A DNA stretch of 64,000 nt from Cyanobacteria bacterium OH_PDB_230 (GTDB lineage Bacteria > Cyanobacteriota > Vampirovibrionia > Gastranaerophilales > Gastranaerophilaceae). Below are positions 1-7,769 of the stretch, piece by piece. Under the pieces are notes generated by a model. It ran no database searches. It saw only the letters and a list, made by a program, of their open reading frames with translations, and had not been told where the DNA came from. The stretch lies in assembly GCA_023421795.1 (NCBI GenBank), contig JAEZSO010000002.1, positions 806,001 to 870,000 of the forward strand, read 5' to 3'. A program made the position numbers and the translations under genes. The number at the start of each line of letters is the position of its first letter. Positions within the stretch are counted from its first letter, which is position 1.

Positions 1-81
1 CATATTAAAAAACCTGCCCGACAATAACTGTAATAATTATTATCTAAGTGCAGAGTTTTTTAATTACACATTAGTTTAATA

Positions 82-855
82 TTAGGTAGTAATCCTACTT
101 ATAATACCTTTTATGATTTCTTTTTCTTCTTCCGGCAAATCAAAATTCAGATAATCATTGAAGTATTCCAAGGCGTCTTCATTTTCTCCCCTGGCCATGA
201 ACAATATTCCAAGCTTTTTATAAGATGGATGAAAATCCGAATTACAAGCGATAGCTTTTAGATGGTTTGAAATTGCCTTGTCTATGTTGCCGTTTGCTTC
301 ATATGTCAGAGCCGTCTGGTAATATAATATATGATTGGAATCTACTAGCTCTAAAAGTTGTTCAAAACATCCTGTTGCGCTGTCATAGTCCCCAAGTTCA
401 TAATAGATATTTCCCAAATCCCAGTATGCATCAGAGTTTTTAGGAGACATATCAAGTATTTCACTTAATTGATCCATTGCCAAATCATATCTTTTGTCTT
501 CAATATAGATTCTTGCAAGAGTATGCTTTAATGGAATGTTTTCGGGCATTGAGCTTACAGCGTTCTCTAATAGATTGATGGCATCTTCTATTTTTCTGTT
601 TCTGAAATAAATATCTGCCAGGTTTATGTAAGTCTGGATTTGTTGGGAGTTTATTGATAGAGCTTTAACAAAAAGTTCTTCTGCTTTATCATCTTGCCCC
701 ATTTTTGCATAACAAAGTCCCATATTGTTTAGAATATGAGGGTCGTCAGGGAGTTCTTCCAACGCCTTTTCAAAATGCTCTACGGCTTTTGCATAATCTT
801 GTTTTCTGAAAGACGCCAAGGCCTCTTGTACTGATTGATTCATTTCATTTTCCAT
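82..855 (-). CDS. TPR-repeat protein, cytosolic
   Basis: 257 aa made almost wholly of tetratricopeptide repeats (about six or seven 34-residue units with the usual W/LG-Y-A-F-A-P spacing, e.g. NNMGLCYAKMGQ near residue 43 and YWDLGNIYYELGDY near 143). There is no signal peptide or membrane segment, so it probably acts as a cytosolic protein-interaction scaffold; the partner is unknown. It is divergent from yebC. No Shine-Dalgarno precedes the ATG, but a sigma70-like promoter places its -10 box exactly six bases before the ATG, so the mRNA may be leaderless. The fold assignment is safe; the function is not known. Confidence 0.85.
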   Translation of the reverse strand: MENEMNQSVQEALASFRKQDYAKAVEHFEKALEELPDDPHILNNMGLCYAKMGQDDKAEELFVKALSINSQQIQTYINLADIYFRNRKIEDAINLLENAVSSMPENIPLKHTLARIYIEDKRYDLAMDQLSEILDMSPKNSDAYWDLGNIYYELGDYDSATGCFEQLLELVDSNHILYYQTALTYEANGNIDKAISNHLKAIACNSDFHPSYKKLGILFMARGENEDALEYFNDYLNFDLPEEEKEIIKGIISRITT

Positions 856-889
856 AAGTTTATATTACAATAAAAGATAAGAATATCAA
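856..889 (-). promoter_or_regulatory. Sigma70-type promoter, leaderless spacing, for the TPR gene
   Basis: On the minus strand: TTGATA (884-889), 16-base spacer, TAATAT (862-867), six bases, then the ATG at 853-855. The transcript would start at or beside the A of the ATG. Confidence 0.6.
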
Positions 890-904
890 TAGAGGAGTTA
901 CTTT

Positions 905-1654
905 ATGTCAGGACATTCCAAGTGGTCTACTATTAAACATAAAAAAGCAAAAGTCGATGCTCAAAGAGGAGTCGCTTTTCAAAAATTTTCCAGAGAATTA
1001 ATCGTCGCAGCTAAAATGGGCGGGTCGGATCCAGTAGCTAATTTCAGGTTAAGAACAGCAATAGACCGCGCGAAAACAGCGGGATTGCCGAATGACAATA
1101 TAAAAAGAGCGATAGAAAAAGGAGCCGGTGGCTCCAGTGCTGAGAACTATGAAGAATTGACATATGAAGGCTATGGTGCAGGTGGAGTCGCGATATTTAT
1201 AGAAGCAATGACCGACAATCGTAATAGAACAGCCGGAGATTTAAGAAGCTATTTTACTAAATTCAACGGCAATCTTGGCGAGACCGGTTGTGTAGGCTGG
1301 ATGTTTAAACCTGTCGGGATGATTACTTTCGATAAAACAGTTGATTTTGAACAGCTGTTTGAAGCCGCTATTGAAGCAGAAGCAAACGATGTTATTGAGG
1401 ATGAAGATGAGTATAAAGTACTTACCTCTGTAGCTGATTTGCAGTCTTGTGCTGAAGCACTCGAAAAGTCGGGATTTAAGGCTAAATCTGCGGAGCTTAC
1501 GAGATTGCCCGAAAACTCAATTGATATAACCGATGTTCAAACGGCAACACAAATATTAAAGCTTATGGATAGAATTGAAGAGCACGATGACGTGCAAAAT
1601 GTATATTCTAACTTTGAAATAGATGACTCAATAATCGATCAAATAAAATTATAG
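905..1654 (+). CDS. yebC: YebC/PmpR-family protein
   Basis: 249 aa, the family's usual length, with the hallmark N-terminus MSGHSKWSTIKHKKAKVDAQ and the conserved stretches GGSDPVANFRLRTAID and YEGYGAGGVAIFIEAMTDN. The family is called a DNA-binding transcriptional regulator (PmpR) in some bacteria; recent work links YebC-type proteins to translation of hard-to-elongate (e.g. proline-rich) sequences. It acts in the cytosol. A strong Shine-Dalgarno (GAGGAG) lies about 9 bases before the ATG. Its stop overlaps a small convergent ORF by 6 bases. Confidence 0.95.
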   Translation: MSGHSKWSTIKHKKAKVDAQRGVAFQKFSRELIVAAKMGGSDPVANFRLRTAIDRAKTAGLPNDNIKRAIEKGAGGSSAENYEELTYEGYGAGGVAIFIEAMTDNRNRTAGDLRSYFTKFNGNLGETGCVGWMFKPVGMITFDKTVDFEQLFEAAIEAEANDVIEDEDEYKVLTSVADLQSCAEALEKSGFKAKSAELTRLPENSIDITDVQTATQILKLMDRIEEHDDVQNVYSNFEIDDSIIDQIKL

Positions 1655-1792
1655 AGTGAAGCAAGAATAAACATACATAGAGCAGATTAAAAAGAAACTT
1701 GCGAGCAACCAACAAATTGTGACAGGGTGTTGAGTTGCTATGATCTCGTTAATCCCAATTTTCTTGATATTAGTTTCAGTGTGGTTTTTCAT
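1649..1792 (-). CDS. Small single-pass membrane protein (47 aa), hypothetical
   Basis: A 47-codon ORF starting MKNHTETNIKKIGINEI and ending in a hydrophobic segment (TICWLLASFFLICSMYVYS, about residues 25-43), which predicts an N-in single-pass inner-membrane protein. AGGAG stands 7 bases before the ATG, which is the main support for real translation. It is convergent with yebC and overlaps its last 6 bases. There are two cysteines in or next to the membrane segment. No family is recognised. Confidence 0.55.
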   Translation of the reverse strand: MKNHTETNIKKIGINEIIATQHPVTICWLLASFFLICSMYVYSCFTL

Positions 1793-1861
1793 GTTTCTAT
1801 CTCCTGAACTTAATATAAGCTGTTTTGATTAAAAATGTATCGCCCAAATACACTATTATAA

Positions 1862-1894
1862 ATAAAAAGAAGACCCGGTTTCCCGAGTCCTCTT
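1862..1894 (-). terminator. Intrinsic terminator of the SLH gene
   Basis: On the minus strand, an 11-12 bp GC-rich stem (with G-U pairs) around a 3-base loop is followed by TTTTTATTTAT, 24 bases after the stop of the SLH-protein gene. Confidence 0.8.
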
Positions 1895-1917
1895 ATTCTT
1901 TAGAAATAAGCAGTTAG

Positions 1918-4131
1918 CTATTTTTGAGCTGGACAACCAAAAGCGATTGTGACTTTTTCTTTTGGATGGACAGATGCAACTTTCATTCCGCATGGATTTA
2001 CTAAGTAAGCTACTTCATCACCAGAGTATTGTAATGCACCTACAGTACCTGATAATGCTGTTCTAGTTACGTCAATAGGAGCCATAATGACTTGTCCTGC
2101 AACGTCCACGTAGCTTCTACCAGCTGCACCGAATTGACCAGTAAGAAGTTCTCCTGTACCAACACCAAATCCTTGTACTGTGTTGTCTACAGCGTTACTA
2201 GCGGTAATGATTCCACCACCAATAGTTCTTCCTATGTCACCTACCAAGCCACCAACTAGAGTGAATGGGAATTGAATGACTCTAGCAAATGCATTTTGCT
2301 TTTTAGCACAGCTAACTTGTGCAGTTAGAACTTGGTTTGGAAGATCTGCTTTGCAGTCACCGTTTTGGATTGTATTGAAAGATAATCTCAATGCACCTTG
2401 GCATTTTGAATCTGGACGAATAACTTCTAGTACTTTACCCATAACTTTTGATCCACATGGGTAGCAAACACCGTTTATTGTGACATCTTCAGTTGTTACG
2501 GCAGCGAATCTGTCTCCAACGTGAGCTGCTTTAGCAGTTACTTCGTCTTTGAGTTTAACTTGTAAAGTAGGTAGTTTTATGCAGTCTTCTTTTACCATAT
2601 AGGCTGCGCAACCGCATGGAGAAGGTGTAGCACATGCGCATTCAGGAGAAGCTGTAGCTGTTTTGTCTACGCAACTGTATCCAAGTGCAACTCTTATGTT
2701 CTCTAACATAGAAGCTATTTCTGCACGTTCAGCATCTTTGTTTGGAGAAATCATATTAGGACATGGGAAGTCTGACATAGCGCCAGATTGTATAGCTTTA
2801 GCTATAGGTATTCTAGCCCATGATGGTACTGTATTGGCATCGCAGAATTGTCCGATTATTTCGTTTGCTTTACATTCATCCATAGGGCAGTTTATGCCTT
2901 TAGATAATATTGTAAGAGCCTCTGCACGGCTGATAGGTTGGTTAGGTTTGAATTTGCAGCCTGGGTATCCTACCATCATGCCATTTGCAACAGCATTGTT
3001 TATTGTTTTGTTTGCCCAGTGACTTTTTGGAACGTCAAGGAATGTTTTTTCTGGACAAGACATTTTGTCGTTTAAGTTGAAGCCTTTAGCTATCAAAGAA
3101 GACATTTCAGCTCTTGTTACAGGCAAATGAGGCTTAAACGTTTTATCCGGGTATCCTGCGATAATATTATTTTCTGTTAATTTGTTGATATCGCAACCAG
3201 CCCAGAATCCTGCTGGTACATCTTCAAAAGCACTGATTAACGGAGCGGCACCAGATGCACATGGGCTGGCAGCTGAAGGTACCGTGAATGGCACTAGTGA
3301 TTTTCTGTTAATTGTAGTACTGTTGCGGGTGCTAATTTGTGTTGCGCAGCCGCAAGCATCAGAGCAAGATGAGCAAGGTGCAGCACAGCCGCATTCACAG
3401 CCTCTATCTACTGGAACACCGAATAGACATGGAGCAGGTTCTAAGCAAGGCATAGGTGAAGCAGCACCGGTCATTCCTGGAATACCGCATCCGCATCCAT
3501 ACCCACAACTTGGAGAACTACAGCAAGGAGCCGCAGCACCAGTCATTCCTGGTCCCCAAGCGTAACTTGGGTTACCGATGTTTAATCCAAGATTGCTGCC
3601 GCCGCATCCTAGATCAATGTTTGCAGCAGCACCGGTAATATTGGTGTTGCATCCGCAAGCACAGTCATTCGTCAACGGTACTCCGAACCCACAAGCGGTA
3701 TAGCTAGAATCGCCCATAAACAGACCATTATTTCTTTCACCAATTATTTGGTTGTTTCCATAAATAGCCTTTGGATAAGCGTAAGCTTGTTGTTTAAACT
3801 TTTCTCCGCAACATGGACTTGGGCAAACCGCGCAAGCTGGTTCTGGAGCCGCACAGCAAGGTTCGCATGGGCAAGCAGAGCCGGTAGTGCACGGATCGCA
3901 ACATGGATCACAAGATTTAGCACAAGGATTGCAAGTACATGGGTTACATTTACAGCTTGGGCAAGTTGCCGTTTGTGGAGTCACAACAGAGGGGCATCCA
4001 GACAAAGGGCAAGCTGCCAAAGTGCTTGTTGATGGTACTGTAGACAAATCCTGGGTTAAACCTGCATACGTTGTACTTGCCATAATACCTATTGATAAAG
4101 CAGCGGCAAGTGTAAATTTGTTAATAATCAT
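1918..4131 (-). CDS. Cysteine-rich SLH-domain envelope protein
   Basis: 737 aa. Signal peptide about residues 1-23 (MIINKFTLAAALSIGIMAST, cleavage near TYA-G). Residues ~40-265 are packed with CxxC, PC and CGC motifs (about 39 Cys) and near-repeats (GIPGMTGAA; FGVPxxxxCxCGC). Two clear S-layer-homology domains follow (FEDVPAGFW... GYPDKTFKPHLPVTRAE near 300-345; FLDVPKSHW... GYPGCKFKPNQPISRAE near 365-410), then a weaker third. The C-terminal part is a glycine-rich, weakly hydrophobic region. In Cyanobacteria, SLH proteins bind peptidoglycan-linked polymer and anchor the outer membrane; the same is inferred here. Strong RBS (AAGGAGG) and a hairpin in the 5' leader suggest high expression. Total Cys is about 60, so disulfide cross-linking or metal binding is possible. 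Confidence 0.8.
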   Translation of the reverse strand: MIINKFTLAAALSIGIMASTTYAGLTQDLSTVPSTSTLAACPLSGCPSVVTPQTATCPSCKCNPCTCNPCAKSCDPCCDPCTTGSACPCEPCCAAPEPACAVCPSPCCGEKFKQQAYAYPKAIYGNNQIIGERNNGLFMGDSSYTACGFGVPLTNDCACGCNTNITGAAANIDLGCGGSNLGLNIGNPSYAWGPGMTGAAAPCCSSPSCGYGCGCGIPGMTGAASPMPCLEPAPCLFGVPVDRGCECGCAAPCSSCSDACGCATQISTRNSTTINRKSLVPFTVPSAASPCASGAAPLISAFEDVPAGFWAGCDINKLTENNIIAGYPDKTFKPHLPVTRAEMSSLIAKGFNLNDKMSCPEKTFLDVPKSHWANKTINNAVANGMMVGYPGCKFKPNQPISRAEALTILSKGINCPMDECKANEIIGQFCDANTVPSWARIPIAKAIQSGAMSDFPCPNMISPNKDAERAEIASMLENIRVALGYSCVDKTATASPECACATPSPCGCAAYMVKEDCIKLPTLQVKLKDEVTAKAAHVGDRFAAVTTEDVTINGVCYPCGSKVMGKVLEVIRPDSKCQGALRLSFNTIQNGDCKADLPNQVLTAQVSCAKKQNAFARVIQFPFTLVGGLVGDIGRTIGGGIITASNAVDNTVQGFGVGTGELLTGQFGAAGRSYVDVAGQVIMAPIDVTRTALSGTVGALQYSGDEVAYLVNPCGMKVASVHPKEKVTIAFGCPAQK

Positions 4132-4148
4132 ATTTTTCCTCCTTGTAC

Positions 4149-4176
4149 AAGAAATGATACAGGCATTTCATTTCTT
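4149..4176 (-). promoter_or_regulatory. 5'-UTR hairpin upstream of the SLH gene
   Basis: A perfect 9-bp inverted repeat (AAGAAATGA / TCATTTCTT, 4149-4157 and 4168-4176) with a 10-base loop lies only a few bases before the AAGGAGG ribosome-binding site. Such hairpins often protect abundant surface-protein mRNAs from 5' decay. Confidence 0.5.
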
Positions 4177-4320
4177 AATTATTTCCCAATAAACATATAG
4201 ATTTGTTATGTATGATTATGAATGTGAAAATGCTTATTAATCATTACCAAAAATGGTTATCTTGGTGGGCTATTTGTATTTTTCAACGTGATGAGAACTT
4301 TCTTTAGTTCAAAAATGTAG

Positions 4321-4326
4321 TATAAT
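4321..4326 (+). promoter_or_regulatory. -10 box (TATAAT) of the leu-type operon
   Basis: A consensus TATAAT overlaps an in-frame upstream ATG at 4325, so that ATG cannot be in the transcript and translation should start at 4373. No good -35 is visible 16-18 bases upstream, so an activator may be needed. Confidence 0.5.
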
Positions 4327-4372
4327 GTTTCCTATACATGATTTAGTAGAAACATTAGAAAACGGTGAAACA

Positions 4373-5677
4373 ATGGGAAAAATTTATATTGTTGATGTAA
4401 CCAACAGAGATGGTGTTCAAACTTCAAGATTGGGTTTAGCTAAACTTCAAAAAACAATTATCAATTTAATGTTAGACGACATGGGTATTACCCAGTCAGA
4501 GTTTGGTTTCCCCACTACGCAGCATGAATTGAACTATTTGAATGCTAATTTGGAGTTAGTCGACAGAGGAGTTATCAGAAAAACAAAAATGTCCGGTTGG
4601 ATGAGAGCAATGGCATCAGATGTAGTCCAGTCTTTCAAAAATATTCCAAGACTCAAGTACGTGAATTTGTCTCAATCTACTTCTGAACAAATGATAAATG
4701 GCAAGTATCAGGGAAGAAAAGGTTGTGAAGACATATTGAAAATGACTATTGAATCTGTCGAAGCTGCCGTGACTTGTGGTGCCAAAATAATCGGAGTCAA
4801 CGCAGAAGATGCCTCAAGAAGCAATTTGGACTATTTAGTCAAATACGCTCAAGAGTGCAAAAAGCACGGAGCTCACCGCTTTAGATATTGTGATACTTTG
4901 GGTTATGATGATCCGCAAACTGCATATGACAGAATTTATACAATTGCAAAAGAGGCTCAGATGCCTGTAGAAATGCACTTCCACAATGATTTAGGAATGG
5001 GGGTCGCATGTTCTGTTATGGGTGCGAAAGCTGCGATTGATGCTGGTGTCGATGCTTACATAAATACTGCAGTCAACGGCATGGGAGAAAGAGCGGGCAA
5101 TGCTGATTTAGTTTCTTGTGTTTTAGCTATTTTGAAATCAAGCGGCTTCGGCGGCAAATATGAACTAGATGAGCAAATAGATTTATCCAAGGCATGGAAG
5201 CTTGCCAAATACACTTCATTGGCGTTTGGAGTTCCTATCCCAATAAACCATCCTGCCGTCGGGGACAATGCATTCGCGCATGAGTCCGGCATACACGCAG
5301 ATGGGGCTTTAAAAGACAGAAGAAATTATGAGCTTTATGATTTTGAAGAACTTGGCCGTGGCGAACCTGAAATCATTGAAACAGGAAGAATGATTACTGT
5401 TGGAGAGTATGGTGGAATAAAAGGATTCAGAAATGTTTATGAGTCGTTAGAGCTTGAGTTCCATGATGAAGACGAAGCCAGAAATATTCTTGAACTTGCC
5501 AGATATGCAAACGTTCATACCCAATTACCGCTTACAGACAGCGAATTGAAGTTCATTTATTATTATCCTGACATAGCTGCAAAAATTATGACCGTGACGC
5601 CATATTATATGCCGACAGGAGAGCTTAAAAAGCGTGTTGAATCTTCAATAATAACTGAATCAAAATCGATAGTATAA
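4373..5677 (+). CDS. 2-isopropylmalate synthase-like DRE-TIM metallolyase
   Basis: 434 aa from the chosen start MGKIYIVDVTNRDG. The in-frame ATG at 4325 sits inside the -10 box, while GGTGA precedes this ATG. Family signatures: NRDGVQTSR (substrate/metal site), MHFHNDLGMG near residue 200 (metal-binding HxH) and NTAVNGMGERAGN near 231. It condenses acetyl-CoA with a 2-oxo acid in the cytosol. It lacks the ~130-aa LeuA regulatory domain, so leucine feedback of the usual type is not expected. Its operon with leuC and leuD supports isopropylmalate (leucine) synthesis; homocitrate or citramalate synthase are alternatives that sequence alone does not exclude. Confidence 0.85.
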   Translation: MGKIYIVDVTNRDGVQTSRLGLAKLQKTIINLMLDDMGITQSEFGFPTTQHELNYLNANLELVDRGVIRKTKMSGWMRAMASDVVQSFKNIPRLKYVNLSQSTSEQMINGKYQGRKGCEDILKMTIESVEAAVTCGAKIIGVNAEDASRSNLDYLVKYAQECKKHGAHRFRYCDTLGYDDPQTAYDRIYTIAKEAQMPVEMHFHNDLGMGVACSVMGAKAAIDAGVDAYINTAVNGMGERAGNADLVSCVLAILKSSGFGGKYELDEQIDLSKAWKLAKYTSLAFGVPIPINHPAVGDNAFAHESGIHADGALKDRRNYELYDFEELGRGEPEIIETGRMITVGEYGGIKGFRNVYESLELEFHDEDEARNILELARYANVHTQLPLTDSELKFIYYYPDIAAKIMTVTPYYMPTGELKKRVESSIITESKSIV

Positions 5678-5714
5678 AAATACATAAAATATTAATAGTA
5701 AAAGGACATTAAGA

Positions 5715-6968
5715 ATGGGACAAACATTAGCAGAAAAAATTATATCTGCTCACGCAGGTTACAATGTAAAAGCAGGGGAATTATGCATAGCAAAAGTTGA
5801 TGTGGCGGCAGTTCAGGATGGAACTGGACCGTTGACCGTCCAAGAGTTTAAAAAACTTGGCAAAAAAGAGCTTGCTAATCCCAAAAGGACGATTCTGTTT
5901 ATAGACCATGCATCGCCTAGCCCCAGAAAAGAGCTTTCAAATTCACACATGGTTTTGAGAGAATTTTCTAAAGAAACAGGGGCAATACTTTCAGAAGGTG
6001 GTTGTGGTGTTTGTCACCAAAGACTTATAGAAGATTATGTTAATCCGAATGAAATCCTCGTAGGAGCTGATTCTCATACCTGTACGTCAGGCGCTTTAGG
6101 GGCTTTTGCTACAGGCATGGGGTCTACTGATATTGCTGTTGCTATGGCGCTCGGAAAAACTTGGATAAAAGTCCCTCAAACCTATAAAATCGAAGTAGAG
6201 GGAGAATTTCCTAAAGGAGTATATGCAAAAGATTTGATTTTGCATTTGATAGGAATGATTGGTGCTGACGGTGCTACTTATAAAGCTTTGGAATTTTGCG
6301 GCCCAACGGTGGATAATATGCCAATGACTGATAGGTTTACGCTTTCTAATATGGCTGTTGAAGCAGGTGCTAAGGCCGGATTGTTTTCAACTGATGAAAA
6401 AACCAAAGAGTACCTGAAACAAAGAGGTAGAGAAGATAAATTTGTTGAACTTAAACCTGATGCCGATGCTGAATATGAAAGAATTATAAAAATTGATGTG
6501 TCAAAATTGATGCCAACTGTTTCTTGCCCCCACACAGTTGATAACACAAAAACTGTGGATGAGTTAAAAGAAATAAAAGTCCAACAGGTGTTCATAGGTA
6601 CTTGTACAAACGGCAGAATCGAAGATTTAAGAATCGCGGCTTCAATACTTAAAGGAAAAACAGTTAATCCAGATGTAAGGCTGCTTGTGGTGCCTGCATC
6701 AAAAGAAGTTTATATAGAAGCAATAGAAGAGGGATTAATAAAGACCTTGGTTGAAGCAGGTGCATCTGTGAGCGCTCCGGGATGTGGTCCTTGTGTTGGT
6801 GTCCATGGGGGGATTTTGGGTGATGGAGAGGTTTGTCTTGCAACCCAGAACAGAAACTTCCAGGGAAGAATGGGGAACACATTGGGCTTTATTTATTTGG
6901 CATCTCCGGCAGTTGCGGCATATAGCGCAATAAAAGGTTATATCGCCAACCCACAGGAAATCATGTAA
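5715..6968 (+). CDS. leuC: 3-isopropylmalate dehydratase large subunit (LeuC, archaeal-type)
   Basis: 417 aa, the shorter class of the aconitase superfamily that pairs with a ~165-aa small subunit. The [4Fe-4S] ligands are visible at Cys297 (FIGTCTNGR), Cys357 and Cys360 (APGCGPCVG). DSHTCTSGALGAFATGMGSTD near residue 120 is the substrate/cluster loop. It isomerises 2- to 3-isopropylmalate with LeuD; homoaconitase enzymes share this subclass, so specificity is inferred from the operon. It lies 37 bases after the synthase gene with a spaced AAAGGA RBS. Confidence 0.93.
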   Translation: MGQTLAEKIISAHAGYNVKAGELCIAKVDVAAVQDGTGPLTVQEFKKLGKKELANPKRTILFIDHASPSPRKELSNSHMVLREFSKETGAILSEGGCGVCHQRLIEDYVNPNEILVGADSHTCTSGALGAFATGMGSTDIAVAMALGKTWIKVPQTYKIEVEGEFPKGVYAKDLILHLIGMIGADGATYKALEFCGPTVDNMPMTDRFTLSNMAVEAGAKAGLFSTDEKTKEYLKQRGREDKFVELKPDADAEYERIIKIDVSKLMPTVSCPHTVDNTKTVDELKEIKVQQVFIGTCTNGRIEDLRIAASILKGKTVNPDVRLLVVPASKEVYIEAIEEGLIKTLVEAGASVSAPGCGPCVGVHGGILGDGEVCLATQNRNFQGRMGNTLGFIYLASPAVAAYSAIKGYIANPQEIM

Positions 6969-6982
6969 GAAGGAGCATTAAA

Positions 6983-7483
6983 ATGACATTAAAAGGAAAA
7001 GCCTGGAAATTTCCAGATAATATATCTACAGACCACATAGCGCCAGGAAGATTGTTTCACTTGCGTTCTAATTTGCCTGAATTTGCAAAACACGTTTTGG
7101 AAGATGCAGATCCGAACTTCGCCCCAAATATGGAAAAAGGTGATTTTGTTGTTGCAGGAAGCAATTTCGGTTTAGGTTCATCAAGAGAACATGCTCCGCA
7201 GATAATAAAATTGTCTGGAGTAAGTGCAGTTATAGCCAAGTCTTTTGCCAGAATATTCTACAGAAATGCAATAAATATAGGGCTTTTGCTTCTGGAGTGT
7301 GATACTGACAGAATCGATGCTAAAGATGAATTAGAAGTCGATATCAAAAAAGGCGTAATCAAAAATCTTACTAAAAACGAAGAAATCACATTCACTCCTC
7401 TTCCAGATGTAATGATAAAACTTCTTGAAGACGGCGGTTTGATTGAGCATATAAAAAAATATGGAGATTTCAAGCTAGTATAA
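6983..7483 (+). CDS. leuD: 3-isopropylmalate dehydratase small subunit (LeuD)
   Basis: 166 aa, the usual length for the type that pairs with a ~420-aa LeuC. It begins with the swivel-domain motif WKFPDNISTDHIAPG and contains the conserved GSNFGLGSSREHAP loop (residues ~52-65) that closes over the substrate. It starts 15 bases after leuC with a GAAGGAG RBS, so the two subunits are co-translated from one mRNA. No leuB lies in the window; the pathway must be completed elsewhere. Confidence 0.95.
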   Translation: MTLKGKAWKFPDNISTDHIAPGRLFHLRSNLPEFAKHVLEDADPNFAPNMEKGDFVVAGSNFGLGSSREHAPQIIKLSGVSAVIAKSFARIFYRNAINIGLLLLECDTDRIDAKDELEVDIKKGVIKNLTKNEEITFTPLPDVMIKLLEDGGLIEHIKKYGDFKLV

Positions 7484-7584
7484 GAAGTGTAGAAAACAAT
7501 AACTTTTCATACTTTTATTGTATGGTTTAAGCCTGGTAAATTCACCTTCGGGTTGATGTTTGAAAACGCAAAATTTGTGAAAAT

Positions 7585-7615
7585 AGGATTTATGGTAGTT
7601 CAAATGAGAAATCCT
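7585..7615 (+). promoter_or_regulatory. Leader hairpin before the small ORF / cyclase gene
   Basis: AGGATTT (7585-7591) and AAATCCT (7609-7615) form a perfect 7-bp stem ending two bases before the ATG of a 45-codon ORF. A second, weaker hairpin with a C(UUCG)G loop lies near 7540-7557. Together they suggest a folded leader upstream of the cyclase gene. Confidence 0.4.
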
Positions 7616-7617
7616 AA

Positions 7618-7755
7618 ATGAATTTAAACGAAGAGTGTTTGCTTTATTTTCTGCTTAATCCGCAAGAGTTAGAGAGTTTAACTGATATGTTAGAAGAGAA
7701 TATCAGATTTGTAAATGAAAGTAATCTTGTATCTGTATCCAGAATTGCAAGATAA
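7618..7755 (+). CDS. Small hypothetical protein (45 aa) upstream of the cyclase
   Basis: A 45-codon ORF starting MNLNEECLLYFLLNPQELES, acidic in the middle, with no membrane segment. It ends 14 bases before the cyclase ATG and could be translationally coupled to it. The RBS is weak (GAGAA) and buried near a hairpin. No family is recognised; it may be a leader peptide or chance. Confidence 0.35.
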   Translation: MNLNEECLLYFLLNPQELESLTDMLEENIRFVNESNLVSVSRIAR

Positions 7756-7769
7756 TTTAGGGACATTGT

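Noticed and set aside
3182..4192. Long plus-strand open frames opposite the SLH gene
   Set aside because: They mirror the Cys/Pro/Gly-rich codons of the SLH protein and have low-complexity translations without RBS.
4325..4372. Longer N-terminus for the isopropylmalate synthase-like protein
   Set aside because: That ATG overlaps a consensus TATAAT, so it would lie upstream of the transcript start.
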